A program made the translations under genes and the position numbers. This document shows positions 18,944 to 27,557 of a stretch of 64,000 nucleotides of DNA, in pieces. Below the pieces are notes generated by a model. It saw only the letters and a list, made by a program, of their open reading frames with translations, was not told the DNA's origin and searched no databases. Source of the stretch: Adhaeribacter terrigena (GTDB taxonomy: Bacteria > Bacteroidota > Bacteroidia > Cytophagales > Hymenobacteraceae); contig NZ_JAEHFX010000003.1 of assembly GCF_016623615.1 (NCBI RefSeq), forward strand, positions 496,001 through 560,000, given 5' to 3'. The number at the start of each line of letters is the position of its first letter. Positions within the stretch are counted from its first letter, which is position 1.

Positions 18944-19499
18944 TTCGCCGCGCCGTAAAGAAATTCTAAGCGGCCTGCGCATTCCGTTTACCATTAAGAT
19001 CAAAGACGTAGCCGAAGACTTTGAACCGCATCTGCAACGCGAACAAATTGCTGAACATTTAGCCGGACACAAAGCTGCCGCTTATAAAACCGATCTGCAG
19101 GCCGATGAAGTAGTGCTTACCGCCGATACCATTGTGTGGCTGCAAAACAGCGTACTGAACAAACCCAAAGACCTGGCCGAAGCCAAGGAAATGCTCCAAC
19201 GTTTATCGGGCAATGTGCACGAGGTAATTACGGGCGTCTGCCTGCAATCGCGCCAAAAACAGGAAATTTTTCATGATGTTTCCAAAGTCTATTTCCGGAA
19301 GTTAAGCGAAAAGGAGATCGATTTTTACCTGGAGCATTTTAAACCGCTTGATAAAGCGGGGGCTTATGGGGTTCAGGAATTCATTGGCATGATTGGCATT
19401 GAGCGGATCGAAGGTTCTTACTTTAACGTAATGGGTTTGCCCGTGCATTTAGTTTATGAGAAGCTAAAGGGTTTTGGTTTAGATCTTGAAAGCATTTAA
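18921..19499 (+). CDS. maf: Maf-like nucleotide pyrophosphatase
   Basis: Maf proteins hydrolyse non-canonical or excess nucleoside triphosphates. The family starts immediately before LILASNSPRRKEIL, so GTG at 18921 (V-K-L-I-L) is preferred over the ATG at 18885, which would add 12 unrelated residues and extend the overlap with the upstream gene. The result is 192 residues. Signature pieces are SNSPRRKEIL, LTADTIVWLQ (catalytic acidic site), DKAGAYGVQEFIG and IEGSYFNVMGLPVH. The gene overlaps the DUF1015 gene by 23 bases. Confidence 0.92.
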   Translation: MKLILASNSPRRKEILSGLRIPFTIKIKDVAEDFEPHLQREQIAEHLAGHKAAAYKTDLQADEVVLTADTIVWLQNSVLNKPKDLAEAKEMLQRLSGNVHEVITGVCLQSRQKQEIFHDVSKVYFRKLSEKEIDFYLEHFKPLDKAGAYGVQEFIGMIGIERIEGSYFNVMGLPVHLVYEKLKGFGLDLESI

Positions 19500-19594
19500 G
19501 CTGAAAACAGTTTTTATGTTATACATGACAGCGTTTTCTTAGTCATCCCGACGTCAGGAGAGGTCCCATCGGGTTGGTTAAATGTTTGCTATTG

Positions 19595-19623
19595 AGTTCT
19601 TGAGCCTAAAAGGATAGCGTTTT
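19595..19623 (-). repeat. Dispersed composite motif, copy 6
   Basis: Arm AGTTCTT (5/7), spacer GAGCCTA, core AAAGGATAGCGTTTT. Confidence 0.6.
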
Positions 19624-19682
19624 TATAGCTTGCTTTAGTTTTTAATTCTTAATTTTTAATTATTAATTAAGCTTTCTCCCTC

Positions 19683-19788
19683 AAGCCGGGTGGCTTCGTT
19701 TCTGCGTTCGCGGCTGCAACCCTTCCTGCCCTTGCGGGCTGCCTCGTTCCTCGGCACCGGAAGTCTTGGAGGCCGCTCGCACAGAAAC
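19683..19788. repeat. GC-rich structured block
   Basis: GTTTCTGCG at 19698 pairs imperfectly with CGCACAGAAAC ending at 19788. Smaller hairpins (AAGCC GGGT GGCTT; GCCC TTGC GGGC) lie inside. The block stands out by GC content from its AT-rich surroundings and could be a degenerate mobile repeat or a structured RNA. Confidence 0.4.
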
Positions 19789-19935
19789 TGGTGTCAGCTT
19801 CCCTTCGTAGTGAACTTTCTTTTAGTTTAGTTATCTTCAGTCCTTGATTTCATGTGACGCTGCGCTGGCGATAGGCTTGAAAGGAATTTGAAAGAGAAAT
19901 TCTGTAAATTCTCAAATTCTGATTCAGAAAAATAA

Positions 19936-20186
19936 TCCTGCCAATCCCATAAATCATAAAAATCGTGTTCAGACTTCATCCCCGTCTCCTTCAGCTGACA
20001 GAAAAGCTCCCTCCTTTTCAGGAACGAGCTTGGGGTGGTTGACTTTAGGGCTGTAGTGTTTCACACTACTTTTCAATTCGCAACAATTGAAAATCCTTTA
20101 ATCCTCAAATCTTATAAATCCTAATTCAGACAGATTAAATCCTGCCCATCTTTTAAATCATGATAATCGTGTTCAAACTATTGATC
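19936..20186. repeat. Degenerate AATCCTG...AAATCAT...TGTTCA repeat units
   Basis: Two diverged units of about 43 bp (19936-19978 and 20143-20186) share AATCCTGCC, AAATCAT, AATCGTGTTCA in the same order, and shorter variants (AATCCTGATTCTGATTCA) follow to 20310. Similar AATCC-rich spacer repeats are familiar from Bacteroidota genomes. Confidence 0.55.
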
Positions 20187-20306
20187 AGATAACGCGCTTA
20201 CAGGTCGCTACCTGCACCTCAATAATAGCCGAAAACAAAGGAATCATAAAAATCAAAAGAATCATAGTGCAGACAATTGCCCTCAAAATCCTGATTCTGA
20301 TTCATA

Positions 20307-20340
20307 AAAAAGGCCGGATAAATCATTATCCGGCCTTTTA
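20307..20340 (-). terminator. Terminator of gpsA
   Basis: AAAGGCCGGATAA pairs with TTATCCGGCCTTT over a short loop, with A/T runs on both sides. Confidence 0.85.
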
Positions 20341-20368
20341 CTTTTTATGCTTGAAACCCTACCGTTTT
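20340..20368 (-). repeat. Dispersed composite motif, copy 7
   Basis: Arm ACTTTTT (7/7), spacer ATGCTTG, core AAACCCTACCGTTTT. It directly abuts the stop codon of gpsA. Confidence 0.85.
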
Positions 20369-21358
20369 TTACTTGAATTTTTCTTTCAGAATTTCCATTT
20401 CTACCGCTGGTGAAATACGTTCGTAAAGAATATTATAAACGGCTGTGGTAATTGGCATATCAACTTTATATGTCTTGTTCAGTTCGAAAATGCTTTTCAC
20501 GGCGTAATAACCTTCCGCGATCATGTTCATTTCGAATTGGGCCGATTTTACGCTGTAACCCCTGCCGATCATATTGCCGAACGTACGGTTACGACTGAAT
20601 TGGGAATAGGCCGTTACCAGCAGATCGCCTAAATAAGCCGAACCTACCAGGTTGCGGTGCTGCGGCATAACGGCGGTCAGGAAACGCTCAATTTCATCCA
20701 TCGCATTCGACACCATTACTGCCTGAAAATTATCTCCGAAACCCAGACCGTGGGCAATTCCGCAGGCCATGGCAATAATGTTTTTCATAACGGCACAATA
20801 TTCAATACCGTCCAAATCATCCAGCGGGTTGGCTTTTACGTACCGGTTGCGGAGCAATTCGCAGAATCGGTTTGCATGGTCAAGGTCGTGCGAGCCGATA
20901 GTAAGATACGATTGCTTTTCGAGCGCCACTTCCTCGGCGTGGCAGGGGCCCGCAATTACGCATTGGTGCGAAGCGGGTACGTTGTAATGCTTTTCGAGGT
21001 AATCAGTTATCAGGCAGTTTTCGTCCGGAATCATGCCTTTTATGGCCGAAACCATCACCTTGCCTTCAAAAGCAGTTTTGGGCAGCGAAGCAATAGCGTT
21101 TTGCACGAAAGCTCCCGGCACCGCCAGAATTACCCAATCCGATGCTTTTACTACCGCAGCCAGGTCGTTGAACGGTTTTACGTAGTTCAGGTCGAAGCTT
21201 ACACCGCTTAAATAACGCGGATTATGCCGGTACTGCAACAAGTGTTTTACATCGTCCTGCTGGCGCATCCACCAGTGAATTTCCGATTTGTTTTCCGAAA
21301 GGATCTTTACGAGTGCGGTGGCCCAACTGCCGCCGCCAATTACCGCTATTTTTTCCAA
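20369..21358 (-). CDS. gpsA: NAD(P)H-dependent glycerol-3-phosphate dehydrogenase
   Basis: GpsA reduces dihydroxyacetone phosphate to sn-glycerol 3-phosphate for phospholipid synthesis. The 329-residue length is standard. A Rossmann motif IGGGSWATALVKIL opens the protein, and the substrate domain has AVMKNIIAMACGIAHGLGFG with the catalytic lysine near residue 190. Other family blocks are VSAIKGMI, IAGPCHAEEV and GSAYLGDLLVTAYSQFSRNR. It is the last gene of a minus-strand run after the efflux adaptor, but a terminator at 21386 separates them. Confidence 0.96.
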   Translation of the reverse strand: MEKIAVIGGGSWATALVKILSENKSEIHWWMRQQDDVKHLLQYRHNPRYLSGVSFDLNYVKPFNDLAAVVKASDWVILAVPGAFVQNAIASLPKTAFEGKVMVSAIKGMIPDENCLITDYLEKHYNVPASHQCVIAGPCHAEEVALEKQSYLTIGSHDLDHANRFCELLRNRYVKANPLDDLDGIEYCAVMKNIIAMACGIAHGLGFGDNFQAVMVSNAMDEIERFLTAVMPQHRNLVGSAYLGDLLVTAYSQFSRNRTFGNMIGRGYSVKSAQFEMNMIAEGYYAVKSIFELNKTYKVDMPITTAVYNILYERISPAVEMEILKEKFK

Positions 21359-21385
21359 TTTTAGTTTCGCTTTAAAAATAAAATT

Positions 21386-21417
21386 CCGGTCCCGAATTGC
21401 TTCGGGACCGGTTTTTT
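21386..21417 (-). terminator. Terminator between efflux adaptor and gpsA
   Basis: CCGGTCCCGAA pairs with TTCGGGACCGG over TTGC, followed by a T-run on the plus strand and an A/T-rich flank on the minus strand. Confidence 0.75.
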
Positions 21418-21423
21418 GTATGT

Positions 21424-21438
21424 TTTACCTACCGTTTT
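21424..21438 (-). repeat. Core-only copy of the dispersed motif
   Basis: Core TTTACCTACCGTTTT without a good distal arm, between gpsA and the adaptor gene. Confidence 0.35.
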
Positions 21439-21443
21439 CCGGT

Positions 21444-22832
21444 TTATTCTTTGTCGTCGCCTTTGGTTTCGCTGGCTTCTTTTGCAATGGTTTCCGCATC
21501 TTTAACCACTACGTTGTCGTTGTTTTTCAGGGTTTTGGAAACCGCCCGGAACGGTCCGGAAATTACCTCCTGCCCTTCTTTCAAACCTTCCAGAATTTCA
21601 ATGTTATCAAAGTCGGAAATCCCGGTCTTTACTTTCTTAGCTACCGCCTTGCCGTTTTCGAGCAGAAATACGATCTCCACCAATTCCTCCTTCGGTTTAT
21701 TTTCATCTTCTGCCTCGTTCTTATCCTTCCGGCGGTCTTCTTTTTTCTCTTTGCCGGTCAGGAAATTGGCGGTACGGGTCGTTACCGCAGCCAGGGGAAC
21801 GGTTACAATATTGCGTTTCTGATCAGTAATAATATCTACTGAGGCGGTCATGCCCGGCCGAAAAGGATTGCGTTTTCTGGTGCGCGCCAGTTCTTTGTAA
21901 GATTCATTCAGCAGGCGGATGCGCACTTCAAATTCCGTTACTGCTTCCAGCGTTAAAGCATCTTTGGCGGTATTGGCAATCTGGGTTACCACGCCCTTAA
22001 ATTTCTGGTCCTGGTTCGAATAAGAATCAACGTCTACAATTACCGAATCGCCGAGTTTTACGCGCACAATGTCGTTCTCATTCACGTTTACGCGCACTTC
22101 CATGGTGTTGAGGTTGGCAATGCGCAGCAACTCCGTACCCGCCATTTGCGACGTGCCTACTACCCGTTCGCCGCGCTCTACGCCCAGTTTGGAAATAGTA
22201 CCGCTTACCGGTGCATAGATCGTGGTTTTATTCAGGTTTTCGCGGGCTTCTTTTAAAGAGGCAATGGCACTTTGTACGCCGTATTCTGCCGCTTTTACGC
22301 TTTCCCGACCCGATTCTATTTCCTGCTGGCTTACATCGAAATTGGCTTTACTGGTTTCAAATTCAGCCTGCGAAATTACTTTTTCCTTGAAAAGCGACGT
22401 ATTGCGCTGGTGCGTTTGTTTTACCTGCACATTGTTGGCAATGTTCTGCGAAAGCCGCGCCCGGGCCTGGGCAAGGTTGGCTTTTGCCTGGTTCACGGCT
22501 GCCACGCGCATATCAACCATGCTTTGGTAATTATCCGGCTTAATCTTTAACAGCAACTGGCCTTTTTTTACCGAATCGCCTTCAGCTACATGCAGTTCAA
22601 TTATTTCACCGGAAACGTCCGGGCTGATCTTCACTTCTACTTCCGGCTGCACTTTTCCCGAGGCGCTTACGCGTTCAGTAATGTCGGCACGTTTAACTTT
22701 ATCTACGGTTACAGCGGTGCCCGCCGGTTTGCCGACCCAGCCTTTTTTCTTGGCCACCAGGCCAATAATCAATAATACCAAAACAATCGCACCTAAAATA
22801 TAGATCAGGCGGTTGGAGCTTTTTGCAGCCAT
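21444..22832 (-). CDS. RND/MacA-type efflux periplasmic adaptor subunit
   Basis: The 462-residue protein has an N-terminal membrane anchor (LIYILGAIVLVLLIIGLVA), a biotinyl-lipoyl half-motif (SGEIIELHVAEGDSVKKGQL, residues about 70-90), a long alpha-hairpin (residues about 100-190), the second lipoyl half (IYAPVSGTISKLGVERGERV), then beta-barrel and membrane-proximal domains with a Lys/Glu-rich insert near residue 375. It links an inner-membrane pump to TolC. It lies 8 bases downstream of the TolC-like gene, but no permease or ATPase gene is adjacent. MacA-like rather than classic RND is inferred from the architecture. Confidence 0.9.
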   Translation of the reverse strand: MAAKSSNRLIYILGAIVLVLLIIGLVAKKKGWVGKPAGTAVTVDKVKRADITERVSASGKVQPEVEVKISPDVSGEIIELHVAEGDSVKKGQLLLKIKPDNYQSMVDMRVAAVNQAKANLAQARARLSQNIANNVQVKQTHQRNTSLFKEKVISQAEFETSKANFDVSQQEIESGRESVKAAEYGVQSAIASLKEARENLNKTTIYAPVSGTISKLGVERGERVVGTSQMAGTELLRIANLNTMEVRVNVNENDIVRVKLGDSVIVDVDSYSNQDQKFKGVVTQIANTAKDALTLEAVTEFEVRIRLLNESYKELARTRKRNPFRPGMTASVDIITDQKRNIVTVPLAAVTTRTANFLTGKEKKEDRRKDKNEAEDENKPKEELVEIVFLLENGKAVAKKVKTGISDFDNIEILEGLKEGQEVISGPFRAVSKTLKNNDNVVVKDAETIAKEASETKGDDKE

Positions 22833-22840
22833 AGTTTTTT

Positions 22841-24292
22841 TTAGAACGTGATCGGTTTTCCCTGGTAAAAGTCGAGAATTTTCAGCTTAAATGTATAATC
22901 GTATTTTGCCTGAATAATATCGGACTGGGCTTTTATGTAATTATTTTTGGAAACATTGAAATCGGTGCTGTTCAGAATACCGTTATTAAAGCGGATCTCG
23001 GCGTTTTTATACGCTTTTTCGAAAGACTCCAATTGTTTTTTTGCAGCTACATATTTTTTCTGCGCAGCTGTAGCATCGGCATAAGCCTGTTCCACTTTCT
23101 GACGAAGATTGTTTTTCTCGAGCTGCAGATTCAGTTCCGCATTCCGTACCGCTACCTGCGAACGCTGCACGCCATAACGCGCCTGAAAACGGTTGAAGAT
23201 CGGAATGTTCAGGTTCAGGCTTATATTTTTGCTGATATTATCGTTGAACTGATCGGCAAAAAGGTAATCATTCACGATAAAATTGGGCGTAGGCGTATAC
23301 ACCACCGAAGGCGAAGTGCCATCCGGATTCTGAAAAAAGACGAACTGATCGTAGCGCACGCCGGAAACCGTAGTTGCCTGCCGCCCGCTCGAATAACCGG
23401 TAGAAACTGATCCGATAAGTGATAACCGGGGATAAAAAGCCCCGCGCGCAACATCCACTCCTTTCATAGCGCTACGAACCCGCAGGTCGGCAGCATTGAT
23501 TTCGGGTTGGGTCTGCTGGGCCGTTTCATAAACCTGCTGCGCATTAAAGCCGATCACACTCTGGTCAGGTTCCGGAATAACCGGTTTTTCGACCTCGAAA
23601 TTCGTTTTATCCTGCAGATCCAGCAGCTGCATTAAATTCAGCTCGGCAATGTCTTTGTTGTTCTGCGCGTTTATCACGTTCAGTTCGTCGGCGGCTACCT
23701 GTGCGTTTATTTCGAGCAGATTGGTTTCGGCCACACTACCGGCTTTAAAAAGTTTCTCCGTTCGCAAGGCCTGGCTTTGCGAAGAGCTTAAATTGAGTTT
23801 AGCCGTAGTTAGTAATTCATCGTTAAAAAGCACTTGCATGTAAGCCGTCACGATATTAAGGATCATGTCGTTTTTTGCTTTGGCCAGATCGGCCTGGCTT
23901 GCTTTTTCGTCTATCTGGGAACGGCGCAAACTGTTTTTTAACTGCAAACCCGAAAACAACACCACACTTCCGTTCAACCCAAGGCTGGTAGACCAGATAT
24001 TCTGGTTCACGAAGTTATTGGTAAACGGATCGATGGAGCGGCCGGAACGGAAGTTTTCGGAGGCATTCGCATTCAGTTCGGGCAGCAGGCTGGCCCGGGA
24101 ATCTTTTAAATTTAACTGGCTTACTTCCGTGTTTAGAGCACTTAACTTTACCTGTAAATTATGCTGCAGCGCATGATCTATAGCTTTTTGTAAGGTCCAG
24201 CGCGTTCCGGTTTCACTTTGGGCGCTGGCCGGGAAATAACCGGCCAGTACCAGGGCCGCTATTAAAATCCTTTTCTTCGATATCCGAAACAT
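22841..24292 (-). CDS. TolC family outer membrane efflux protein
   Basis: The 483-residue protein has a signal peptide (ILIAALVLAGYFPASA) followed by two outer-membrane-efflux repeats: WTLQKAIDHALQHNLQVKL and long coiled helices, then the second copy beginning PEINAADLRVRSAMKGVDVA, with YPRLSLIGSVSTGYSSG and SLNLNIPIFNRFQARYGV as the strand pieces. It forms the trimeric outer-membrane channel for the adaptor encoded 8 bases downstream. The start codon lies 1 base after the stop of sdaAB, so these genes are probably in one transcript. Confidence 0.92.
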   Translation of the reverse strand: MFRISKKRILIAALVLAGYFPASAQSETGTRWTLQKAIDHALQHNLQVKLSALNTEVSQLNLKDSRASLLPELNANASENFRSGRSIDPFTNNFVNQNIWSTSLGLNGSVVLFSGLQLKNSLRRSQIDEKASQADLAKAKNDMILNIVTAYMQVLFNDELLTTAKLNLSSSQSQALRTEKLFKAGSVAETNLLEINAQVAADELNVINAQNNKDIAELNLMQLLDLQDKTNFEVEKPVIPEPDQSVIGFNAQQVYETAQQTQPEINAADLRVRSAMKGVDVARGAFYPRLSLIGSVSTGYSSGRQATTVSGVRYDQFVFFQNPDGTSPSVVYTPTPNFIVNDYLFADQFNDNISKNISLNLNIPIFNRFQARYGVQRSQVAVRNAELNLQLEKNNLRQKVEQAYADATAAQKKYVAAKKQLESFEKAYKNAEIRFNNGILNSTDFNVSKNNYIKAQSDIIQAKYDYTFKLKILDFYQGKPITF

Positions 24293-24293
24293 A

Positions 24294-24968
24294 TTAATCG
24301 ATATTGGGAATATAGGTTACATTTTTTACCCACTTCAAATGCCGCAGATATTCCAGCGCAACCGGGCTTATGCCGCTGTCCATTTCAATAAATTGCCGGG
24401 CCATTTCGTTTTTTCCTTTGCGGGAAACGTTCATGGTGGCAATGTTGCAATCGTCGTGGGCAATTACGTCGGCAATAAAGGCGATGCTGCCTTTTACATC
24501 GTCGGCATCTATAATTAAAGTGTGCAGACTAGCTGAAAAATCCGCTGAAAAGCCATCTGCTTCCACGATCCGGATCACGCCGCCGCCCCGGCTCTGACCA
24601 ATCACTTCCACTTCGCGACCGCAACCTTTCAGGTTCAGCTTTATGGTATTCGGGTGCATGGTAGAAGCATTGCCAATAGAGCGGAAGGTATATTTCAACC
24701 CTTTTTCATGAGCAAGTTCAAAAGCATCTTTGATCCGTTTGTCGTCGGTTTTGAAATCGAGCAGCCCGGCCAGGATCGCTTTATCGGAACCGTGGCCTTC
24801 GTAGGTGCGGGCAAACGAATTATAGAACGTGATGATGGCTTCTTCGGGCAAACACCCCAGAATGCGGTTGGCAGCGCGGGCAATGCGTACGACGCCCGCC
24901 GTATGCGAACTGGATGGGCCAATCATAACCGGACCGATCATATCGAAAATGCTGCTTTTTTCAGCCAT
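24294..24968 (-). CDS. sdaAB: L-serine dehydratase, iron-sulfur-dependent, beta subunit
   Basis: The 224-residue product matches the beta chain of the two-part Fe-S L-serine dehydratase, which deaminates serine to pyruvate. The diagnostic MIGPVMIGPSSSHTAGVVRIA stretch lies at residues about 10-30, EGHGSDKAILAGLL follows, and the C-terminus is an ACT domain (LIIDADDVKGSIAFIADVIA ... MNVSRKGKNEMARQFIEMD). The catalytic alpha subunit is not in the window. It is the first gene of a minus-strand run with tolC and the adaptor; the functional link is unclear. Confidence 0.92.
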   Translation of the reverse strand: MAEKSSIFDMIGPVMIGPSSSHTAGVVRIARAANRILGCLPEEAIITFYNSFARTYEGHGSDKAILAGLLDFKTDDKRIKDAFELAHEKGLKYTFRSIGNASTMHPNTIKLNLKGCGREVEVIGQSRGGGVIRIVEADGFSADFSASLHTLIIDADDVKGSIAFIADVIAHDDCNIATMNVSRKGKNEMARQFIEMDSGISPVALEYLRHLKWVKNVTYIPNID

Positions 24969-25321
24969 AACAGGTAAATGGGTAAGAATTATATTCCAAA
25001 AATCAAATTTAGCAATTAAGCCGTAGTTTGTTCTTCTTTGTCAGAAAATTCTGCTCCCCGTTTTGAATCATTATAGCCTTCGTGTTCTGAAACGGTACAG
25101 TTTTCTGTCTCAAAACCGGACACTTCTTTCACCTTTCATTTCCCGTTATTCCCTTAAAAACGGTATACTTTCAGGGTTAAAAAGTGCTGAATAGGAGAAT
25201 GAAAAACGGAAGATCAGGGTATTTTGAGCGAAACACGTAGTTTCTTTTGTAAGAATATTCTGCTTACCAATACTTTTTAGTTTATTTGCACCGCGTTTGC
25301 ATTCACGATTATAGTGCCAAA
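24969..25321. other. Divergent spacer with two motif copies
   Basis: Between sdaAB and the tryptophan dioxygenase there is no gene. It holds a weak (25089-25117) and a strong (25157-25185) copy of the dispersed motif about 70 bp apart. Confidence 0.6.
25157..25185 (+). repeat. Dispersed composite motif, copy 8
   Basis: Core AAAACGGTATACTTT, spacer CAGGGTT, arm AAAAAGT (7/7). A weaker copy (GAAACGGTACAGTTT) lies at 25089. Confidence 0.8.
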
Positions 25322-26290
25322 ATGAACCACGAATTTAGCCCCGAGGTGCTGAAACAACTTAAGCGCCTGGAAGAAAAATATACCGCCGACGGGCAGGACC
25401 TGGCCGGTTACCTGGAAGGTTTGTACCATACCGAGTACCTGACCTACTGGGATTATATTCACCTCGATACGCTGCTAAGCCTGCAGAATCCGAAATCGAA
25501 CATTCCGGACGAAAAGATCTTCATCATGTATCATCAGATCACGGAGCTTTATTTCAAGCTTTGCCTGAACGAATACGAACAGATCGGCAATAAGTCAGAT
25601 ATTAAAGTAGAGGAAATTATCATGCGTCTAAATCGCATAAACCGCTACTTCGAAAACCTGACCGACTCCTTCGATGTGATGGTAGATGGCATGGACCGCG
25701 AGCAATTCCTGACCTTCCGGATGGCTTTAATGCCGGCTTCCGGTTTTCAGAGCGCGCAGTACCGCATGATCGAAATTGCCTCTACCGACCTGCGTAACCT
25801 GACCGATAAAGACAAACGGGCTGCTTTAGGTCTGAACTCCACCCACGACGAAATGATGGGCTGCATTTACTGGAAAGCCGGAGCCACCATGGCCGAAACC
25901 GGCGTAAAAACCCTAACGCTGCTGCAGTTCGAAGAAAAATATACCGACTTCCTGATCAAGTTCGCCCACGAATACAAAGATAAAAACGTGTGGGCCGTAG
26001 TTAACCGTTTACCTGAAGCCGACCGCCATAACGAAAAGCTGATCAAGCAGTTAAAAATGCTGGATAGCAACGTGAACGTAAACTGGCCGCTGATGCATTA
26101 TAAGAGCGCCGTACGTTATTTAAAGACCGATCCGAACAACGCAATTGCGGCCACCGGCGGCACGAACTGGCAAAAGTACCTGCCTCCAAGATTCCAGAAA
26201 CGCATTTTTTACCCTGAAATCTGGACCGAAGAAGAAATGGAAAACTGGGGCCATGGCTGGGTAGAAAGCGTGCTAAGTGAAATGCGTTAA
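25322..26290 (+). CDS. kynA: Tryptophan 2,3-dioxygenase
   Basis: TDO is a cytosolic heme enzyme that opens the indole ring of tryptophan to N-formylkynurenine. The ATG at 25322 (MNHEFSPEVLKQLKRLEEKY) is chosen over a TTG 36 bases upstream. Family blocks are LTYWDYIHLDTLLSLQ, FIMYHQITELYFKL, MALMPASGFQSAQYR, the heme-region GLNSTHDEMMG near residue 175, and the C-terminal ATGGTNWQKYLPPRFQKR. No other kynurenine-pathway gene is in the window, so the gene stands alone between sdaAB and two membrane-protein genes. Confidence 0.93.
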   Translation: MNHEFSPEVLKQLKRLEEKYTADGQDLAGYLEGLYHTEYLTYWDYIHLDTLLSLQNPKSNIPDEKIFIMYHQITELYFKLCLNEYEQIGNKSDIKVEEIIMRLNRINRYFENLTDSFDVMVDGMDREQFLTFRMALMPASGFQSAQYRMIEIASTDLRNLTDKDKRAALGLNSTHDEMMGCIYWKAGATMAETGVKTLTLLQFEEKYTDFLIKFAHEYKDKNVWAVVNRLPEADRHNEKLIKQLKMLDSNVNVNWPLMHYKSAVRYLKTDPNNAIAATGGTNWQKYLPPRFQKRIFYPEIWTEEEMENWGHGWVESVLSEMR

Positions 26291-26349
26291 TTTAATGTGC
26301 TAATTTTTTAATGTGCTAATGTGCTGTTTATAGCATGAAGCTTTTTAAT

Positions 26350-26390
26350 AAAAAAAACCTCACTGGTGAAAACTGGTGAGGTTTTTTTAT
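26350..26390 (+). terminator. Terminator after tryptophan dioxygenase
   Basis: AAAACCTCAC pairs with GTGAGGTTTT over TGGTGAAAACTG and is followed by a long T-run. Confidence 0.85.
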
Positions 26391-26501
26391 TAAAAAACAA
26401 CAAGAAGCCGCTTTGAAGATGGGTGCTAATATTATGAATTTTGCGCTAACGCAGTATTAACTATCTGAATTTTAAAGTATTCGTTGACGATACTATTTTT
26501 A

Positions 26502-26936
26502 TTAAAGTGAGAATTGTAGGTATCTAATAAAAACCAATGCACAAATAAATATAAGAAAAGAGCAGCCAAGTAAATAAATCAGCAATAGTTTAAGATCAGC
26601 CCTACTTAGGAAAATTAAACAGACTGGAATTATTAGTAAGATCAATATACCGTAATTAATCCTATAACTCCAATATAACATTAGCAATAATCCTGTTAAT
26701 GCGATAAATGCCCAAAACACATTCAAATAAAAATCAAGGTTTTTCCTAACATCACCTTTCTTTCTAAGTGCAATGAACGCTATTAAAATAAACGGCAAAA
26801 GTAAAACCATACCAAAAGGTAAGGTATAGATCGCTTCTTCTATACCTTCTGAAATTTTGTAAACCGAGAAAATTATCAAAATTATCGAAAATCCAATTAG
26901 TTGAAAATAACCTAAAAGATTATTGAGCTTTTGCAT
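26502..26936 (-). CDS. Small integral membrane protein, unknown function
   Basis: The 144-residue product has four or more hydrophobic helices: LIGFSIILIIFSVYKI, FGMVLLLPFILIAFIAL, FWAFIALTGLLLMLYWSY and LLLIYLLGCSFLIFICALVF. No catalytic or binding motif is visible and I do not recognise the family. Base composition is more AT-rich than neighbouring genes. It lies 17 bases after the gene at 26954-27418 on the same strand, so the two may form a pair. Confidence 0.6.
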   Translation of the reverse strand: MQKLNNLLGYFQLIGFSIILIIFSVYKISEGIEEAIYTLPFGMVLLLPFILIAFIALRKKGDVRKNLDFYLNVFWAFIALTGLLLMLYWSYRINYGILILLIIPVCLIFLSRADLKLLLIYLLGCSFLIFICALVFIRYLQFSL

Positions 26937-26953
26937 AATTTAAATTCAATTCT

Positions 26954-27418
26954 TTAAAACTTCCGCTTCAAAATCTCCGCTAAAACCACTGCATTCCGAG
27001 CGCCTTCCGGATTCCGGAGCATTTGCGCAAACACGGAAACCGGCCGCGGTTCTCGTTTCTGAAAAACCGTTCTTTCCTGTCGCCGGCGTACAATATCTTC
27101 GCGTTGCCCGGTAAATTCGCCTAAAACGCTTTCCTGCGATCTTCCCATTGGCACCTGGGTTTCCAATGATTTCCTTCTGGGTTCCTGCACTTCCAGCGTT
27201 CTGGCAACCCGCGGCTCTGAGCGTTCCAGAATTTCGGGTTCCGGTTTAGGCCGGTGTTGTCGCAGCATTTCTTCCAGCGACGTATTGGGTTTCGGGACGA
27301 ATGGTTTTTTATTTGTTGCTGCGGGCTGATCAAACGCTTTCGAAAACATCCGGATAATCCAGATCGCCAGCCAAACCACCGCTACCAGCCCGAAAATAAT
27401 TAACTGAATTCCTTCCAT
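26954..27418 (-). CDS. Single-pass membrane protein, unknown function
   Basis: The 154-residue product has one N-terminal membrane helix (IIFGLVAVVWLAIWIIRMF). It is followed by a charged, Arg/Pro/Glu-rich, probably disordered cytoplasmic part (PKPNTSLEEMLRQHRPKPEP, RRRQERTVFQKREPRPVSVF) and a short C-terminal helix (RNAVVLAEILKRKF). The layout resembles small membrane anchors, but no function can be assigned. A motif copy lies 11 bases upstream of the ATG. Confidence 0.6.
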   Translation of the reverse strand: MEGIQLIIFGLVAVVWLAIWIIRMFSKAFDQPAATNKKPFVPKPNTSLEEMLRQHRPKPEPEILERSEPRVARTLEVQEPRRKSLETQVPMGRSQESVLGEFTGQREDIVRRRQERTVFQKREPRPVSVFAQMLRNPEGARNAVVLAEILKRKF

Positions 27419-27428
27419 AAACCGCTAT

Positions 27429-27457
27429 ACTTTTTTGCTCCCAAAAGATACCGTTTT
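27429..27457 (-). repeat. Dispersed composite motif, copy 9
   Basis: Arm ACTTTTT (7/7), spacer TGCTCCC, core AAAAGATACCGTTTT. It lies 11 bases upstream of the ATG at 27418. Confidence 0.8.
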
Positions 27458-27557
27458 TTACGCGATTTATGCTCCTTATGAACCAATTTCTGAATTATTT
27501 CTCCCGAAAAAGCCTTAAATTTGTAGGTTGATGTGTTTTGCTGAAAACGCGTTTTAG

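Larger units (their letters stand above)
19500..20306. other. Long repeat-bearing intergenic region
   Basis: No gene is supported over more than 800 bases. It contains a GTCATCCCGA remnant (19543-19552) resembling the ends of the element at 27558, a motif copy (19595), a GC-rich structured block (19683-19788), and degenerate AATCCT/AAATCAT units (19936-20310). This looks like a repeat-accumulating spacer. Confidence 0.6.
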
